A stretch of 64,000 nucleotides of DNA from Burkholderiaceae bacterium (GTDB lineage: Bacteria; Pseudomonadota; Gammaproteobacteria; Burkholderiales; Burkholderiaceae_D): assembly GCA_031291325.1 (NCBI GenBank), contig JARLJG010000052.1:62001-126000 (forward strand). The letters are read 5' to 3'. Below the pieces are notes generated by a model that worked only from the letters and a program-made list of their open reading frames with translations, was not told the origin of the DNA and ran no database searches. Each line of letters opens with the position of its first letter. The first letter of the stretch is position 1. The translations under genes were made by a program, and so were the position numbers. Of this stretch, positions 54,640-64,000 are shown in pieces.

Positions 54640-54669
54640 GAGGGCGATAGTCGTTGCGTTATCGCCCTC
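54640..54669 (+). other. Strong hairpin between sdhB and sdhE
   Basis: GAGGGCGATA (54640-54649) pairs perfectly with TATCGCCCTC (54660-54669) over 10 bp, and flanking TTGCA/TGCAA can extend it. There is no T-run, so it more likely protects the 3' end of sdhCDAB mRNA or reduces downstream expression than terminates outright. Confidence 0.6.
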
Positions 54670-54730
54670 GTTGCATGTGCAATACCTTTGAAGTTTCGCC
54701 ATGTTTTTTTGCTTGTTGGATTGAACCGCA

Positions 54731-55000
54731 ATGCCCATCACACATCAGTCCGACCCCGCCAAGCGCGCCCGTTTAAGGTGGCGCGGGCGGCGCGGCTTGC
54801 TTGAAAACGACTTGATTCTGACGCGCTTCCTGGATGCGCATGAAGAGAGTTTGACGGACGACGAAGTCGATGCTTTTTCCCGCTTGATGGATTTGGCGGA
54901 CAACGACTTGATGAATTTACTGCTGGCGCGCAACGATTTGCAAGGTGAGCTAGACTTGCCGCATGTGCGCGCTTTGTTGCATCGCTTGCGAAGCGCCTGA
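54731..55000 (+). CDS. sdhE: FAD assembly factor SdhE
   Basis: The 89-residue protein has the SdhE core RLRWRGRRGLLENDLILTRFL, where the RGxxE motif (R-G-L-L-E) contacts SdhA during covalent flavinylation. The helical tail LMDLADNDLMNLLLARND completes the family. It lies between sdhB and gltA, as in many proteobacteria, 101 bp after sdhB. Confidence 0.93.
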   Translation: MPITHQSDPAKRARLRWRGRRGLLENDLILTRFLDAHEESLTDDEVDAFSRLMDLADNDLMNLLLARNDLQGELDLPHVRALLHRLRSA

Positions 55001-55147
55001 TCGACGCTGCTGCTGCGTTCGATGTTGCGTGCGATGTTGCGCGTCGACCCACCGTTGAGCGTATTGATTTTGTTTTGTTTTTTTAGACCTTTCGATTTAT
55101 CGCTCATTTTTTATCGCTCATTTACCGCTCAATAAGAAGGAAGAGCC

Positions 55148-56452
55148 ATGACTAACTCTGACACCAAAGCCACGCTATCTTTTTCGGACGGTAGCCCTTC
55201 GCTCGATTTTCCGATTTACAAGGGAACAGTCGGTCCCGATGTGATCGATATCCGAAAACTGTATGCGGCCACCGGCAAATTCACCTATGACCCCGGTTTC
55301 ATGTCGACTGCCGCCTGCAATTCGTCGATTACCTATATCGATGGCGACAAAGGCGAACTGCTGTATCGCGGCTATCCGATCGAACAATTGGCCGTCAATT
55401 GCGACTTCATGGAAACCTGTTACCTGTTGTTGAACGGCGAATTGCCCAATGTCGCCCAAAAGAACGAGTTTGTGTCGACCGTGTCGCAACACACGATGGT
55501 GCACGAGCAGATGCAATTCTTTTATCGCGGTTTCCGCCGCGACGCGCATCCGATGTCGGTGCTGGTTGGAACCGTCGGCGCGCTGGCTTCGTTCTACCAC
55601 GATTCGCTCGACATCAACGACCCGCATCACCGTGAAGTCTCGGCGATTCGCCTGATCGCCAAGATGCCGACGCTGGTGGCAATGTCGTACAAGTATTCGG
55701 TCGGCCAACCGTTTGTCTATCCGCGCAACGATTTGTCGTACAGCGCCAATTTCATGCGCATGATGTTCTCCACGCCGTGCGAAGAATACAAGGTCAACGA
55801 CGTGCTGGTGCGCGCGCTCGACCGCATCCTGATCCTGCATGCCGATCACGAGCAAAATGCATCGACGTCGACCGTGCGCCTGTCCGGCTCGAGCGGCGCC
55901 AATCCGTTCGCCTGTATCGCCGCCGGCATCGCCTGCCTGTGGGGCCCGGCGCACGGCGGGGCCAACGAAGCGGCATTGAACATGTTGAAGGAAATCGGCA
56001 CGGTCGACAAGATCGGCGAGTTCGTCAAGCAAGTCAAGGACAAGAATTCCGGCGTCAAGCTGATGGGCTTCGGTCATCGTGTCTACAAGAACTACGACCC
56101 GCGCGCCAAGCTCATGCGTGAAACCTGCTATGAAGTCTTGAACGAACTGGGCCTGGAAAACGATCCATTGTTCAAGCTGGCGATGGCCTTGGAAAAGGTC
56201 GCGCTGGAAGACGAATACTTCGTGTCGCGCAAGCTGTATCCGAACGTCGACTTCTACTCCGGCATCGTGCAATCGGCGCTGGGTATTCCGGTCGCGTTGT
56301 TCACCGGCATCTTCGCGATGGCACGCACCATCGGCTGGATCGCGCAATGGAACGAAATGATTTCCGATCCAGAACAAAAGATCGGCCGTCCGCGTCAGCT
56401 CTTCGTCGGTCAAACCACGCGCCAGGTGCAACCGCTCGACAAGCGCGCGTAA
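55148..56452 (+). CDS. gltA: Citrate synthase (type II)
   Basis: The 434-residue protein includes [24 protein letters not shown], the catalytic His regions in [26 protein letters not shown] and [14 protein letters not shown], and Asp in YPNVDFYSG. Length and the AYS-type N terminus fit the hexameric, NADH-sensitive class of Gram-negative bacteria. It condenses oxaloacetate and acetyl-CoA. AAGGAAG precedes ATG 55148. A strong terminator follows. Confidence 0.97.
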   Translation: MTNSDTKATLSFSDGSPSLDFPIYKGTVGPDVIDIRKLYAATGKFTYDPGFMSTAACNSSITYIDGDKGELLYRGYPIEQLAVNCDFMETCYLLLNGELPNVAQKNEFVSTVSQHTMVHEQMQFFYRGFRRDAHPMSVLVGTVGALASFYHDSLDINDPHHREVSAIRLIAKMPTLVAMSYKYSVGQPFVYPRNDLSYSANFMRMMFSTPCEEYKVNDVLVRALDRILILHADHEQNASTSTVRLSGSSGANPFACIAAGIACLWGPAHGGANEAALNMLKEIGTVDKIGEFVKQVKDKNSGVKLMGFGHRVYKNYDPRAKLMRETCYEVLNELGLENDPLFKLAMALEKVALEDEYFVSRKLYPNVDFYSGIVQSALGIPVALFTGIFAMARTIGWIAQWNEMISDPEQKIGRPRQLFVGQTTRQVQPLDKRA

Positions 56453-56480
56453 TTGCAATACAGATCGAAGGACAATGAAA

Positions 56481-56508
56481 AAGCGAGCCGAACAGCTCGC
56501 TTTTTTTT
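56481..56508 (+). terminator. Rho-independent terminator after gltA
   Basis: AAGCGAGC (56481-56488) and GCTCGCTT (56495-56502) form an 8-bp stem with a 6-base loop, followed by a run of eight T from 56501. It ends the sdh-gltA unit and isolates odhA, which then needs its own promoter. Confidence 0.93.
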
Positions 56509-56599
56509 GCCCGCCCGACAGATGCGCCGGCAATGCCGATTTTGCCTACTCATGCAGCAGCGGTAAATGTGGTATGCTTGCGGGCGCAATGAACACTTC

Positions 56600-56714
56600 A
56601 GGTCAACGCAGCCCTTCCCCACAACTTGATGTGCGATCCGCTAACCGGTCAGGCCGTGTCGCGGAAGGTTAAATAACCCGCTAATCTCGCGAAACGCGAA
56701 GAAAGGTGAGCAAG
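56600..56714 (+). promoter_or_regulatory. Candidate sucA RNA motif in the odhA leader
   Basis: The leader just ahead of odhA contains two compact hairpins, GGTTAAATAACC (56667-56678) and TCGCGAAACGCGA (56687-56699). They end three bases before the AAAGGTG ribosome-binding site (56702-56708). A structured RNA called the sucA motif has been described upstream of sucA in Burkholderiales, with helices next to the Shine-Dalgarno sequence. Position, gene context and hairpin layout fit, but I cannot run the covariance model. The 5' limit is an estimate. Confidence 0.5.
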
Positions 56715-59570
56715 ATGATGCAGCAATACCAAGCAAACTCCTATTTATTTGGGGGTAACGCTCCGTACGTCGAAGAATTGTACGAAGCGTATCTGAACAA
56801 CCCTGGTTCCGTCCCCGACAATTGGCGCGCGTATTTCGACGCGATGCAACACGTTCCCGCAGTCGACGGTTCGTCCAAGCCGGATGTGGCCCACGCGCCT
56901 GTGATCGCTTCGTTTGCCGAACGCGCCAAGCATGGCCCGATTCGCACGATATCGGCGTCGGCTGATGCCGAAATGGGGCGTAAGCGCGTTGCCGCTACCC
57001 AGTTGATCGCCGGCTATCGCATCCTGGGCACACGTTGGGCCAATCTCGATCCGCTGCAGCGCCAGGAGCGCACGCATATCCCGGAACTGGAGCCAAGTTC
57101 GTATGGTTTTACCGATGCCGACATGGACATCGTGTTCAATATCAGCAACACGTATTTCGGCACGGAAACATCCAGTCTGCGCGATTTGCTCAACGCATTG
57201 CGCGATACCTATTGCCGCTCGATCGGTGCGGAATTTATGTATATCAGCGATCCGGCGCAAAAACGCTGGATTCAGGAGCGCCTGGAATCGACGCGTTCGG
57301 CGCCGAAATTCTCGCTCGAAAAGAAAAAGCACATCCTCGATCGCTTGACCGCCGCCGAAGGCCTGGAACGCTATCTGCACACCAAGTATGTCGGCCAAAA
57401 GCGCTTCTCGCTCGAAGGCAGCGAAAGCTTCATCGCCTCGCTCGATGAAACCATCCAGCGCGCCGGCGAAAAAGGCGTGCAGGAAATCGTGATCGGCATG
57501 GCGCATCGCGGCCGCTTGAACGTGCTGGTGAATATCCTCGGCAAGACGCCGCAGGAACTGTTTTCCGAATTCGAAGGCAAGCACGCCGACGACTTGCCGG
57601 CCGGCGACGTCAAATACCATCAAGGCTTCTCTTCCGACGTCACCACGCCGGGCGGCCCCGTGCATTTGTCGCTGTCATTCAATCCATCGCATCTGGAAAT
57701 CGTCAATCCGGTGGCCGAAGGTTCGGTCAAGGCGCGCATGGAACGGCGCGGCGACAAGGACGGCAGCCAGGTATTGCCGATCCTGGTGCATGGCGACGCT
57801 GCCTTTGCCGGGCAGGGCGTCGTGATGGAAACCCTGAACCTGGCGCAAACGCGCGGCTACGGCACGGGCGGCACGGTGCATATCGTCATCAATAACCAGA
57901 TCGGCTTTACCACGTCCGACCCGCGCGATTCGCGCTCGACGCTGTATTGTTCGGACGTGGTCAAGATGATCGAGGCGCCGGTCTTGCACGTCAATGGCGA
58001 CGACCCGGAAGCGGTCGTGTTTGCGACCCAGATCGCGCTCGACTATCGCGTCGAGTTCAAGAAAGATATCGTGGTCGATATCATCTGCTACCGCAAGCTC
58101 GGCCACAACGAACAAGATACGCCGGCACTGACGCAGCCGTTGATGTACAAGAAGATCGCGCAACATCCGGGCACCCGCAAATTGTACGCCGACAAGCTGA
58201 TCGCTCAGGGAGCGCTGGCGTCCGATGGCGGCGATACGATGGTCAAGGCTTTCCGCGATGCGATGGATGCCGGCAAGCACACGGTCGACCCGGTCATTTC
58301 CAACTTCAAGAACAAGTACGCAGTCGACTGGATGCCGTTCCTGAATCGCAAATGGACCGATGCCGCCGACACGGCAGTGCCCTTGGCTGAATTGAAACGG
58401 CTGGCGGCGCGCATCACGACGGTTCCCGAAAAATTCAAATTGCATGCGCTGGTCGAAAAAGTGCTGGCCGATCGCGCTGCGATGGGCCAGGGCAATCTGA
58501 ACCTCGACTGGGGCATGGGCGAACATCTGGCCTACGCGTCCCTGGTGGCGTCCGGCTATGCAATCCGCCTGACCGGCCAGGATGCAGGGCGTGGCACCTT
58601 CGTCCATCGGCACGCGGTGCTGCACGATCAAAACCGCGAGCGTTGGGATGAGGGCAGCTATATTCCGCTGCAAAACGTGTCGGACAAGCAGTCGCCATTT
58701 ACCGTGATCGACTCGGTCTTGTCGGAAGAAGCAGTGCTTGGTTTCGAATATGGCTACTCTACCGCTGAACCGAATACGCTGACCATCTGGGAAGCGCAGT
58801 TCGGTGATTTCGCCAATGGCGCGCAAGTCGTGATCGACCAGTTCATCAGCTCCGGCGAAGTCAAGTGGGGTCGCGCTTCCGGCCTGGTGATGATGTTGCC
58901 GCACGGTTACGAAGGCCAGGGGCCGGAGCACTCGTCGGCGCGTCTGGAACGCTTCCTGCAGCTATGCGCAGACAACAATATGCAAGTGGTGCAGCCGACT
59001 ACCGCCGCGCAAATTTTCCACCTGCTGCGCCGCCAAATGATCCGCCTGTTCCGCAAGCCGCTGATCATCATGACGCCGAAGTCCTTGCTGCGCAACAAGG
59101 ATGCCGGATCGCCCTTGTCGGAACTGGCGAAGGGTTCGTTCCAGACCGTCATCGGCGAGGTCGACGACAAAATCGATCCGAAGAAGGTCAAGCGCGTGAT
59201 CGCCTGTTCGGGCAAGGTGTATTACGACTTGGCCAACGCTCGCAAGGAACGTGGACAAACCGATACCGCCATCATTCGCGTCGAACAGTTGTATCCGTTC
59301 CCGCACAAGGCGTTGTCGACCGAGCTGAAGAAATTCCCCAATTTCGGTGAACTGGTATGGGCGCAAGACGAGCCGCAAAACCAGGGTTCCTGGTTCCAGA
59401 TTCAGCACAACATTTTCGAGAATCTGGAAGAAGGCCAGAAGCTTGCCTACGCCGGACGGCCTGCCAGCGCGTCGCCTGCTGTCGGTTACTACGACAAGCA
59501 TTACGCGCAGCAAAAGGCGTTGATCGACACGGCGTTTTCCAAGCTCAAAGGTTTTGTTCTCACTAAATAA
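56715..59570 (+). CDS. sucA: 2-oxoglutarate dehydrogenase E1 component
   Basis: This 951-residue thiamin-diphosphate enzyme (also called odhA) starts MMQQYQANSYLFGGNAPYVEELYEAYL (in pieces), the usual N-terminal lipoyl-E2 contact segment. It carries IGMAHRGRLNVLVNILGK, the ThDP/Mg motif GDAAFAGQGVVMETLNL through INNQIGFTTSDPRDSRST, and MLPHGYEGQGPEHSSARLERFL near the C terminus. It decarboxylates 2-oxoglutarate and transfers the succinyl group to E2. I use ATG 56715 with AAAGGTG six bases before; GTG 56706 is an alternative. It is the first gene of sucA-sucB-lpdA. Confidence 0.97.
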   Translation: MMQQYQANSYLFGGNAPYVEELYEAYLNNPGSVPDNWRAYFDAMQHVPAVDGSSKPDVAHAPVIASFAERAKHGPIRTISASADAEMGRKRVAATQLIAGYRILGTRWANLDPLQRQERTHIPELEPSSYGFTDADMDIVFNISNTYFGTETSSLRDLLNALRDTYCRSIGAEFMYISDPAQKRWIQERLESTRSAPKFSLEKKKHILDRLTAAEGLERYLHTKYVGQKRFSLEGSESFIASLDETIQRAGEKGVQEIVIGMAHRGRLNVLVNILGKTPQELFSEFEGKHADDLPAGDVKYHQGFSSDVTTPGGPVHLSLSFNPSHLEIVNPVAEGSVKARMERRGDKDGSQVLPILVHGDAAFAGQGVVMETLNLAQTRGYGTGGTVHIVINNQIGFTTSDPRDSRSTLYCSDVVKMIEAPVLHVNGDDPEAVVFATQIALDYRVEFKKDIVVDIICYRKLGHNEQDTPALTQPLMYKKIAQHPGTRKLYADKLIAQGALASDGGDTMVKAFRDAMDAGKHTVDPVISNFKNKYAVDWMPFLNRKWTDAADTAVPLAELKRLAARITTVPEKFKLHALVEKVLADRAAMGQGNLNLDWGMGEHLAYASLVASGYAIRLTGQDAGRGTFVHRHAVLHDQNRERWDEGSYIPLQNVSDKQSPFTVIDSVLSEEAVLGFEYGYSTAEPNTLTIWEAQFGDFANGAQVVIDQFISSGEVKWGRASGLVMMLPHGYEGQGPEHSSARLERFLQLCADNNMQVVQPTTAAQIFHLLRRQMIRLFRKPLIIMTPKSLLRNKDAGSPLSELAKGSFQTVIGEVDDKIDPKKVKRVIACSGKVYYDLANARKERGQTDTAIIRVEQLYPFPHKALSTELKKFPNFGELVWAQDEPQNQGSWFQIQHNIFENLEEGQKLAYAGRPASASPAVGYYDKHYAQQKALIDTAFSKLKGFVLTK

Positions 59571-59586
59571 CTTGTTTGATTGAGCA

Positions 59587-59609
59587 GGCGCGCCGCAGGA
59601 AGGCGCGCC
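59587..59609 (+). other. GC-rich hairpin between sucA and sucB
   Basis: Two copies of the self-complementary octamer GGCGCGCC (59587-59594, 59602-59609) can pair over 8 bp with a 7-base loop. No T-run follows. It may stabilise or segment the mRNA. Confidence 0.5.
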
Positions 59610-59636
59610 GCTCGTCACCCCAATACGGAGAGTTTC

Positions 59637-60893
59637 ATGGCAATAATCGAAGTTAAAGTCCCGCAATTGTCGGAATCCGTCGCAGAAGCGACCTTGCTGC
59701 AGTGGCATAAGAAAGTCGGCGAAGCAGTTGCTCGCGACGAAAACCTGATCGACGTCGAAACCGACAAAGTCGTGCTGGAATTGCCGGCGCCGGAAGCCGG
59801 CGTCATTACGCAAATCGTCAAACCGGACGGCAGCACCGTGGTCGCCGGCGAAGTCATCGCGCTGATCGATACCGAAGCGGCGGCCAGTGCAACCCCAGTT
59901 GCAGCGGCTCCGGCTGCGGCTGCGGCCGACCCTGTGGCGGCGGCAATTTCGGCGTTGGCTTCCAAATCCGCTGCCGGCGTGGCGATGCCTGCTGCGGCCA
60001 AGATTTTGGCCGACAACAATCTGTCGGTTGGACAGGTCGCAGGCAGCGGCAAGGATGGCCGCGTGACCAAGGGCGACGTGCTCAATGCGCTCGATGCGAA
60101 AAAGGCTGCGCCAGCGCCTGCAGCGGCCCCGGTTGCCGCCGCCAAACCGGCGTTGCAACAAGTTGCCGCCCCGGTTGCCCTCGATCTGGGCAACCGCCCG
60201 GAAGAGCGCGTGCCGATGAGCCGTTTGCGCGCCCGCATTGCGGAGCGCTTGCTGCAATCGCAATCCACCAATGCCATCTTGACGACCTTCAACGAAGTCA
60301 ATATGCAGCCGGTGATGGACTTGCGCACCAAGTACAAGGACAAATTCGAGAAGGAACATGGCGTCAAGCTCGGCTTCATGTCGTTCTTCGTCAAGGCGGC
60401 GGTTGCGGCGCTGAAGAAATATCCGATCATCAATGCGTCGGTCGACGGCAACGATGTCGTCTACCACGGCTATTTCGACATCGGCATCGCAGTCGGCTCG
60501 CCGCGCGGCCTGGTGGTGCCGATCTTGCGCAATGCCGACCAGCTGTCGATTGCCGATATCGAAAAGAAAATCGGCGAATTCGGCAACAAGGCGAAAGACG
60601 GCAAATTGACGCTGGACGACTTGACCGGCGGCACCTTCTCGATTTCCAACGGCGGCACCTTCGGCTCGATGTTGTCGACGCCGATCATCAACCCGCCGCA
60701 ATCGGCAATTCTCGGCGTGCATGCGACCAAGGACCGCGCGGTGGTCGAAAACGGCCAGATCGTGATCCGTCCGATGAACTACCTGGCGATGTCGTACGAC
60801 CATCGCATCATCGACGGCCGTGAAGCGGTGTTGGGCCTGGTCGCGATGAAAGAGGCGCTGGAAGATCCGGCCCGTCTGTTGCTGGACTTGTAA
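59637..60893 (+). CDS. sucB: Dihydrolipoyllysine-residue succinyltransferase (2-oxoglutarate dehydrogenase E2)
   Basis: The 418-residue protein has one N-terminal lipoyl domain (1-77, Lys44 in [11 protein letters not shown]) and an Ala/Pro-rich linker. The E1/E3-binding domain follows (about 112-148, [20 protein letters not shown]). After a second linker comes the catalytic acetyltransferase domain ending in [13 protein letters not shown] with the active-site His and Asp. It carries the succinyl group to CoA. GGAGAG precedes ATG 59637; the frame upstream is not conserved. Confidence 0.97.
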   Translation: MAIIEVKVPQLSESVAEATLLQWHKKVGEAVARDENLIDVETDKVVLELPAPEAGVITQIVKPDGSTVVAGEVIALIDTEAAASATPVAAAPAAAAADPVAAAISALASKSAAGVAMPAAAKILADNNLSVGQVAGSGKDGRVTKGDVLNALDAKKAAPAPAAAPVAAAKPALQQVAAPVALDLGNRPEERVPMSRLRARIAERLLQSQSTNAILTTFNEVNMQPVMDLRTKYKDKFEKEHGVKLGFMSFFVKAAVAALKKYPIINASVDGNDVVYHGYFDIGIAVGSPRGLVVPILRNADQLSIADIEKKIGEFGNKAKDGKLTLDDLTGGTFSISNGGTFGSMLSTPIINPPQSAILGVHATKDRAVVENGQIVIRPMNYLAMSYDHRIIDGREAVLGLVAMKEALEDPARLLLDL

Positions 60894-60904
60894 GCCAACC
60901 TGGC

Positions 60905-60945
60905 AGGGGAGCGCTTGGACGGCGGTTGCCGCCGCGCCCCCTTTT
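60905..60945 (+). other. Hairpin between sucB and lpdA
   Basis: Inner GGCGG/CCGCC with a 3-base loop and outer AGGGG/CCCCT arms are followed by only four T. It could be a weak terminator or stabiliser that lowers lpdA expression relative to sucAB. Confidence 0.35.
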
Positions 60946-60968
60946 ATACGCACGAATAGGTAAAGAAA

Positions 60969-62396
60969 ATGTCGAAAAATTTTGATGTGGTGGTGATAGG
61001 CGGCGGCCCCGGCGGCTATATCGCGGCGATCCGCGCAGCCCAATTGGGTTTCACGACGGCGTGTATCGATGAATGGAAAAACGCCAAGGGCGGCCCCGCT
61101 CCGGGTGGCACCTGCACCAACGTCGGCTGCATTCCATCGAAGGCATTGCTGCAATCTTCCGAACACTATGAGCACGCGGGCCATGCGTTTGCCGAACACG
61201 GCATCGACGTCAAGGGCTTGAGCCTGAACCTGCCGCAAATGTTGGCGCGCAAGGAAGGCATCGTCAAGCAAAACAACGATGGCATCTTGTATTTGTTCAA
61301 GAAAAATAAGGTGACATTCTTCCATGGTCGCGGCGCGTTCGCCAAGGCCGAGGGCGGCCTCTATGAAATCACGGTCAGCGGCGCCGCCGAAGAAGTCATT
61401 TCGGCCAAGCATGTGGTGATCGCCACCGGCTCGACCCCGCGCGTCTTGCCGGGTGCGCCCTACGACGAGAAGCTGATCTTGTCGAACGACGGCGCCTTGT
61501 CGCTCGACGCGGTGCCGGCGAAACTCGGCGTCATCGGCGCCGGCGTGATCGGCCTCGAAATGGGCAGTGTCTGGCGTCGCCTCGGTTCCGAAGTGACGGT
61601 GCTGGAAGCCTTGCCGGTGTTCCTCGGCATGGTCGACGAACAAATTGCAAAAGAGGCCGGCAAGCTGTTTGCCAAACAAGGCCTGTCGATCAACCTCGGT
61701 GTGAAGATCGACGCAGTCAAGGCCGGCAAGAAGGATGTGACGGTCGAATACGTCGATGCCAAGGGCGTCGAACATAAAGCGGTATTCGACAAGCTGATCG
61801 TATCGATTGGCCGCTTGCCCAATACGGTCGGCTTGAATGGCGACGCGGTCGGACTGAAACTCGACGAGCGCGGCTTCATCGCAGTCGACGGCGATTGCAA
61901 AACCAATTTGCCGAATGTCTGGGCAGTCGGCGACGTGGTGCGCGGGCCGATGCTGGCGCATAAAGCGGAAGAAGAAGGCGTTGCGGTCGCCGAGCGCATC
62001 GCCGGCCAGCACGGCCACGTCAACTTCAACACGCTACCCGGCGTCATCTACACTTCGCCGGAGATCGCCTGGGTCGGCAAGACCGAGCAGCAATTGAAGG
62101 CCGCTGGCGTGGCCTACAAGGTCGGCACCTTCCCGTTCATGGCCAATGGCCGCGCGCGCGCTTTGGGCGACACCTCCGGCATGGTGAAATTCCTGGCCGA
62201 TGCCAAGAGCGATGAAATCCTCGGCGTCCATATCGTCGGCCCGCTGGCGTCGGAATTGATCGCCGAAGCGGTGGTGGCGATGGAGTTCCGTGCATCGTCG
62301 GAAGACATCGCGCGCATCTGCCATGCGCATCCGTCCTTGTCGGAAGCGACCAAGGAAGCGGCGTTGGCGGTCGACAAGCGGGCGCTCAATTTCTAA
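60969..62396 (+). CDS. lpdA: Dihydrolipoyl dehydrogenase (E3)
   Basis: The 475-residue flavoprotein has an FAD-binding start [19 protein letters not shown] and the redox disulfide Cys49/Cys54 in [13 protein letters not shown]. The NAD-binding [22 protein letters not shown], second FAD block [20 protein letters not shown] and C-terminal catalytic His-Glu in [15 protein letters not shown] are also present. It reoxidises dihydrolipoamide of the adjacent E2. It lies 75 bp after sucB. Confidence 0.97.
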   Translation: MSKNFDVVVIGGGPGGYIAAIRAAQLGFTTACIDEWKNAKGGPAPGGTCTNVGCIPSKALLQSSEHYEHAGHAFAEHGIDVKGLSLNLPQMLARKEGIVKQNNDGILYLFKKNKVTFFHGRGAFAKAEGGLYEITVSGAAEEVISAKHVVIATGSTPRVLPGAPYDEKLILSNDGALSLDAVPAKLGVIGAGVIGLEMGSVWRRLGSEVTVLEALPVFLGMVDEQIAKEAGKLFAKQGLSINLGVKIDAVKAGKKDVTVEYVDAKGVEHKAVFDKLIVSIGRLPNTVGLNGDAVGLKLDERGFIAVDGDCKTNLPNVWAVGDVVRGPMLAHKAEEEGVAVAERIAGQHGHVNFNTLPGVIYTSPEIAWVGKTEQQLKAAGVAYKVGTFPFMANGRARALGDTSGMVKFLADAKSDEILGVHIVGPLASELIAEAVVAMEFRASSEDIARICHAHPSLSEATKEAALAVDKRALNF

Positions 62397-62417
62397 TCAA
62401 ATAGTCCAATCAATCGG

Positions 62418-62452
62418 CGACATGCGCCTCTTGTTTTCGAGGGCGCGTGTCG
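62418..62452 (+). other. Imperfect hairpin between lpdA and zapE
   Basis: CGACATGCGCCTC (62418-62430) pairs with GAGGGCGCGTGTCG (62439-62452) with one bulge and one mismatch. It is followed by a mixed T/C stretch and not a clean T-run. Possible weak terminator at the end of the suc-lpd unit. Confidence 0.4.
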
Positions 62453-62510
62453 TTCGATATTTCCTCCATTTAATTATGACGGCGTCACCGACAGTCATAA
62501 ATCGCTGCCT

Positions 62511-63608
62511 ATGAACGTCGAAGAATTCTATCAAAACGCGTTGTCGCAGCACGGCTTCACCGCCGATGCCGCGCAACGGGCGGCGGTCGACCGCCTGCAG
62601 CAAGCCTACGACGAATGGGTGGCCTACAAGGCGCAGCGTTCCTCGTCGCTGCGGCGGCTGGTGATCCGTCCCGACGTGCCGCGCGGCGTCTACATGTGGG
62701 GTGGCGTCGGGCGCGGCAAGTCCTTCCTGATGGACAGTTTCTACTCGGTCGTACCGGTGGTGCGCAAGACGCGCCTGCATTTCCACGAATTCATGCGCGG
62801 CGTGCATCGGCAACTGGATGAGTTGAAGGGCATCGCCGATCCGTTGGACGAAGTGGCGCGGCGCGTTGCCAAGAAGTACCGTTTGATTTGCTTCGACGAA
62901 TTTCATGTGTCCGATGTCGCCGACGCGATGATCCTGTATAACTTGTTGAAAGCATTGTTCGACAACAAGGTATCCTTTGTTATGACCTCGAATTATCATC
63001 CCGATACCTTGTATCCCGATGGTTTGCATCGGGATCGCTTGCTGCCGACCATTGCTCTGCTGAAAGAGCGGCTCGATGTCTTGAACGTCGATGCCGGCAC
63101 CGACTACCGCAAGAAAGCAATGCAACAAGTGGTCGCCTATCATGCTCCGCTCGGCGCGCAAGCCGACCGCGCGCTGCGGCAGGCTTTTGCCGCTTTGGCG
63201 GAAACTGCCGACGACGATCCGCGCATCCATATCGAGGCGCGCGAAATCAAGGCCTTGCGCCGTGCAGGCGGCGCGATCTGGTTCGATTTTGCGACCTTGT
63301 GCGGCGGCCCGCGTTCGCAAAACGACTATTTGGAGATAGCCAGCCGCTTTCACACGGTGATCCTGTCGGGCGTGCCGCGCATGTCGGCAGCGATGTCGTC
63401 CGAAGCGCGCCGATTTACCTGGCTGATCGACGTTTTCTACGATCATAAAGTAAAACTGCTGATGTCCGCCGAAGTGCAGCCCGAACAGCTTTATACTGAA
63501 GGGGTGTTATCCAACGAGTTTCACCGCACAGTCTCGCGTATCATTGAGATGCAATCGCTCGAATACATGGAAGCGGAACGACGTAGCGTCGCAGAAGGGA
63601 TCGTTTAG
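62511..63608 (+). CDS. zapE: Cell division protein ZapE (AFG1-like ATPase)
   Basis: This 365-residue AFG1-type P-loop ATPase has Walker A GGVGRGKS in RGVYMWGGVGRGKSFLMD, Walker B in LICFDEFHVSDVADAM, a sensor-like VMTSNYHPDTLYPDGLHRDR block and the C-terminal FTWLIDVFYDHKVKL. ZapE binds FtsZ and affects constriction in Gammaproteobacteria; the eukaryotic relative AFG1/LACE1 works in mitochondrial proteostasis. It stands 114 bp after lpdA. The next gene starts at the base after its stop. Confidence 0.93.
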   Translation: MNVEEFYQNALSQHGFTADAAQRAAVDRLQQAYDEWVAYKAQRSSSLRRLVIRPDVPRGVYMWGGVGRGKSFLMDSFYSVVPVVRKTRLHFHEFMRGVHRQLDELKGIADPLDEVARRVAKKYRLICFDEFHVSDVADAMILYNLLKALFDNKVSFVMTSNYHPDTLYPDGLHRDRLLPTIALLKERLDVLNVDAGTDYRKKAMQQVVAYHAPLGAQADRALRQAFAALAETADDDPRIHIEAREIKALRRAGGAIWFDFATLCGGPRSQNDYLEIASRFHTVILSGVPRMSAAMSSEARRFTWLIDVFYDHKVKLLMSAEVQPEQLYTEGVLSNEFHRTVSRIIEMQSLEYMEAERRSVAEGIV

Positions 63609-64000
63609 ATGAAGCGTTTCAGGAATGGCCGGATCGTTTTGCATGCTTGTTTAATGGCCGGCCTGTTATTGGCCGGCACTTTGACGCTGGCGCAAGAAGC
63701 GGCGGCGCCGGGCGCATCCACGCCGGGCGCATCCACGCCGGGCGAATTGGTCGCGCGCTACCCGAGCGGATCGATACAATCGGAAGCGACCGCAAATCGC
63801 GCGTTGCTGGAAATCGAGCAGCAGCGCAATGCGCTCGATCAAAAGTACGCAGCGGAAGAACGCGAATGTTATGCGAAATTCTTTGCGACACCTTGCCTGG
63901 ACGCGGCGAAAGAGCGCCGCCGCGCGGCAAAGGCGGAAATACGCAAAGTCGAGGTCGAAGCCGACACTTACCTGCGTGCCAACCGGGTGGTGCAGCGCGA
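63609..64000 (+). CDS. Exported coiled-coil protein, 3' end outside the window
   Basis: An open frame starts with ATG directly after the zapE stop and runs off the window (130 codons seen). The N terminus is a signal peptide (hydrophobic 14-28, ACLMAGLLLAGTLTLAQ). Then comes a short Pro/Ser/Thr segment with a 15-bp tandem duplication encoding GASTP twice (near 63711-63740), and a highly charged helical region (EIEQQRNALDQKYAAEERECY) with two cysteines (ECYAKF, TPCLDA). Similar unnamed periplasmic proteins follow zapE in related bacteria, as far as I recall. Translational coupling to zapE is likely. Confidence 0.7.
   Translation, partial: MKRFRNGRIVLHACLMAGLLLAGTLTLAQEAAAPGASTPGASTPGELVARYPSGSIQSEATANRALLEIEQQRNALDQKYAAEERECYAKFFATPCLDAAKERRRAAKAEIRKVEVEADTYLRANRVVQR

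Noticed and set aside
58962..62018. 1018-codon open frame opposite sucA-sucB-lpdA
   Set aside because: It is antisense to three well-conserved genes and spans their gaps; the product has no recognisable domain.

Overview
The window looks like a chromosomal segment of a betaproteobacterium of the order Burkholderiales, most likely Oxalobacteraceae or a close relative. The main support is the right half, which carries the TCA cluster acnA / mdh / gntR-sdhCDAB-sdhE-gltA-odhA(sucA)-odhB(sucB)-lpdA-zapE in an order familiar from that group, plus an odhA leader that resembles the Burkholderiales sucA RNA motif. Genes are dense and GC-rich. One patch near 42.2-44.3 kb is visibly AT-richer. I see no rRNA, tRNA, CRISPR array, intact insertion sequence or prophage.

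Left part (1-14.4 kb): a partial TauE/SafE exporter, a metallophosphoesterase, a DUF2946 protein plus TonB-dependent receptor pair (probably metal related), a periplasmic cyclophilin, an O-acetylhomoserine sulfhydrylase, a periplasmic solute-binding protein, a DUF1275 membrane protein, and a REC-HPt protein whose HPt domain has lost its histidine. Then comes a same-strand group of an atypical aldehyde dehydrogenase, a TetR regulator and a class A beta-lactamase. A 22-bp inverted repeat upstream of the dehydrogenase is a good operator candidate.

14.7-20.4 kb: one 5.66-kb gene for an 1887-residue protein built almost entirely from 8/9-residue units of the type xALTTAQI / xxGLSTDQI. These are arranged in 25- and 33-residue blocks and, in part, in 141-residue (423-bp) super-repeats. 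I cannot assign it to a named family, and it is the most unusual object here.

Middle part (20.5-41.2 kb): a YeiH-family exporter with a small Cys-rich partner, a TlpA-like thioredoxin, a lytic transglycosylase, a REC-histidine kinase protein whose H-box has lost its histidine, a Tat-type FAH-family enzyme, a secreted GlcG/HbpS-like protein, a VIT-family protein, a second-type lspA, an RND pump without a neighbouring adaptor, a 1268-residue membrane M48 peptidase, and a translationally coupled HD-GYP / hybrid histidine kinase pair.

41.3-44.3 kb is a scarred accessory patch: an RlmI gene cut off at the start of its methyltransferase domain, two palindromic repeat elements, an orphan StbD/RelB-like antitoxin whose stop codon lies in one of the repeats, and an AT-rich AlbA_2 (Schlafen-type) gene.

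44.4-64 kb: aconitase, an MliC-like lysozyme inhibitor, a CitE-like lyase and malate dehydrogenase run leftwards. GntR, succinate dehydrogenase, citrate synthase and the 2-oxoglutarate dehydrogenase complex run rightwards. A perfect 18-bp palindrome between mdh and gntR is the obvious candidate GntR operator. The window ends inside a signal-peptide coiled-coil protein downstream of zapE.
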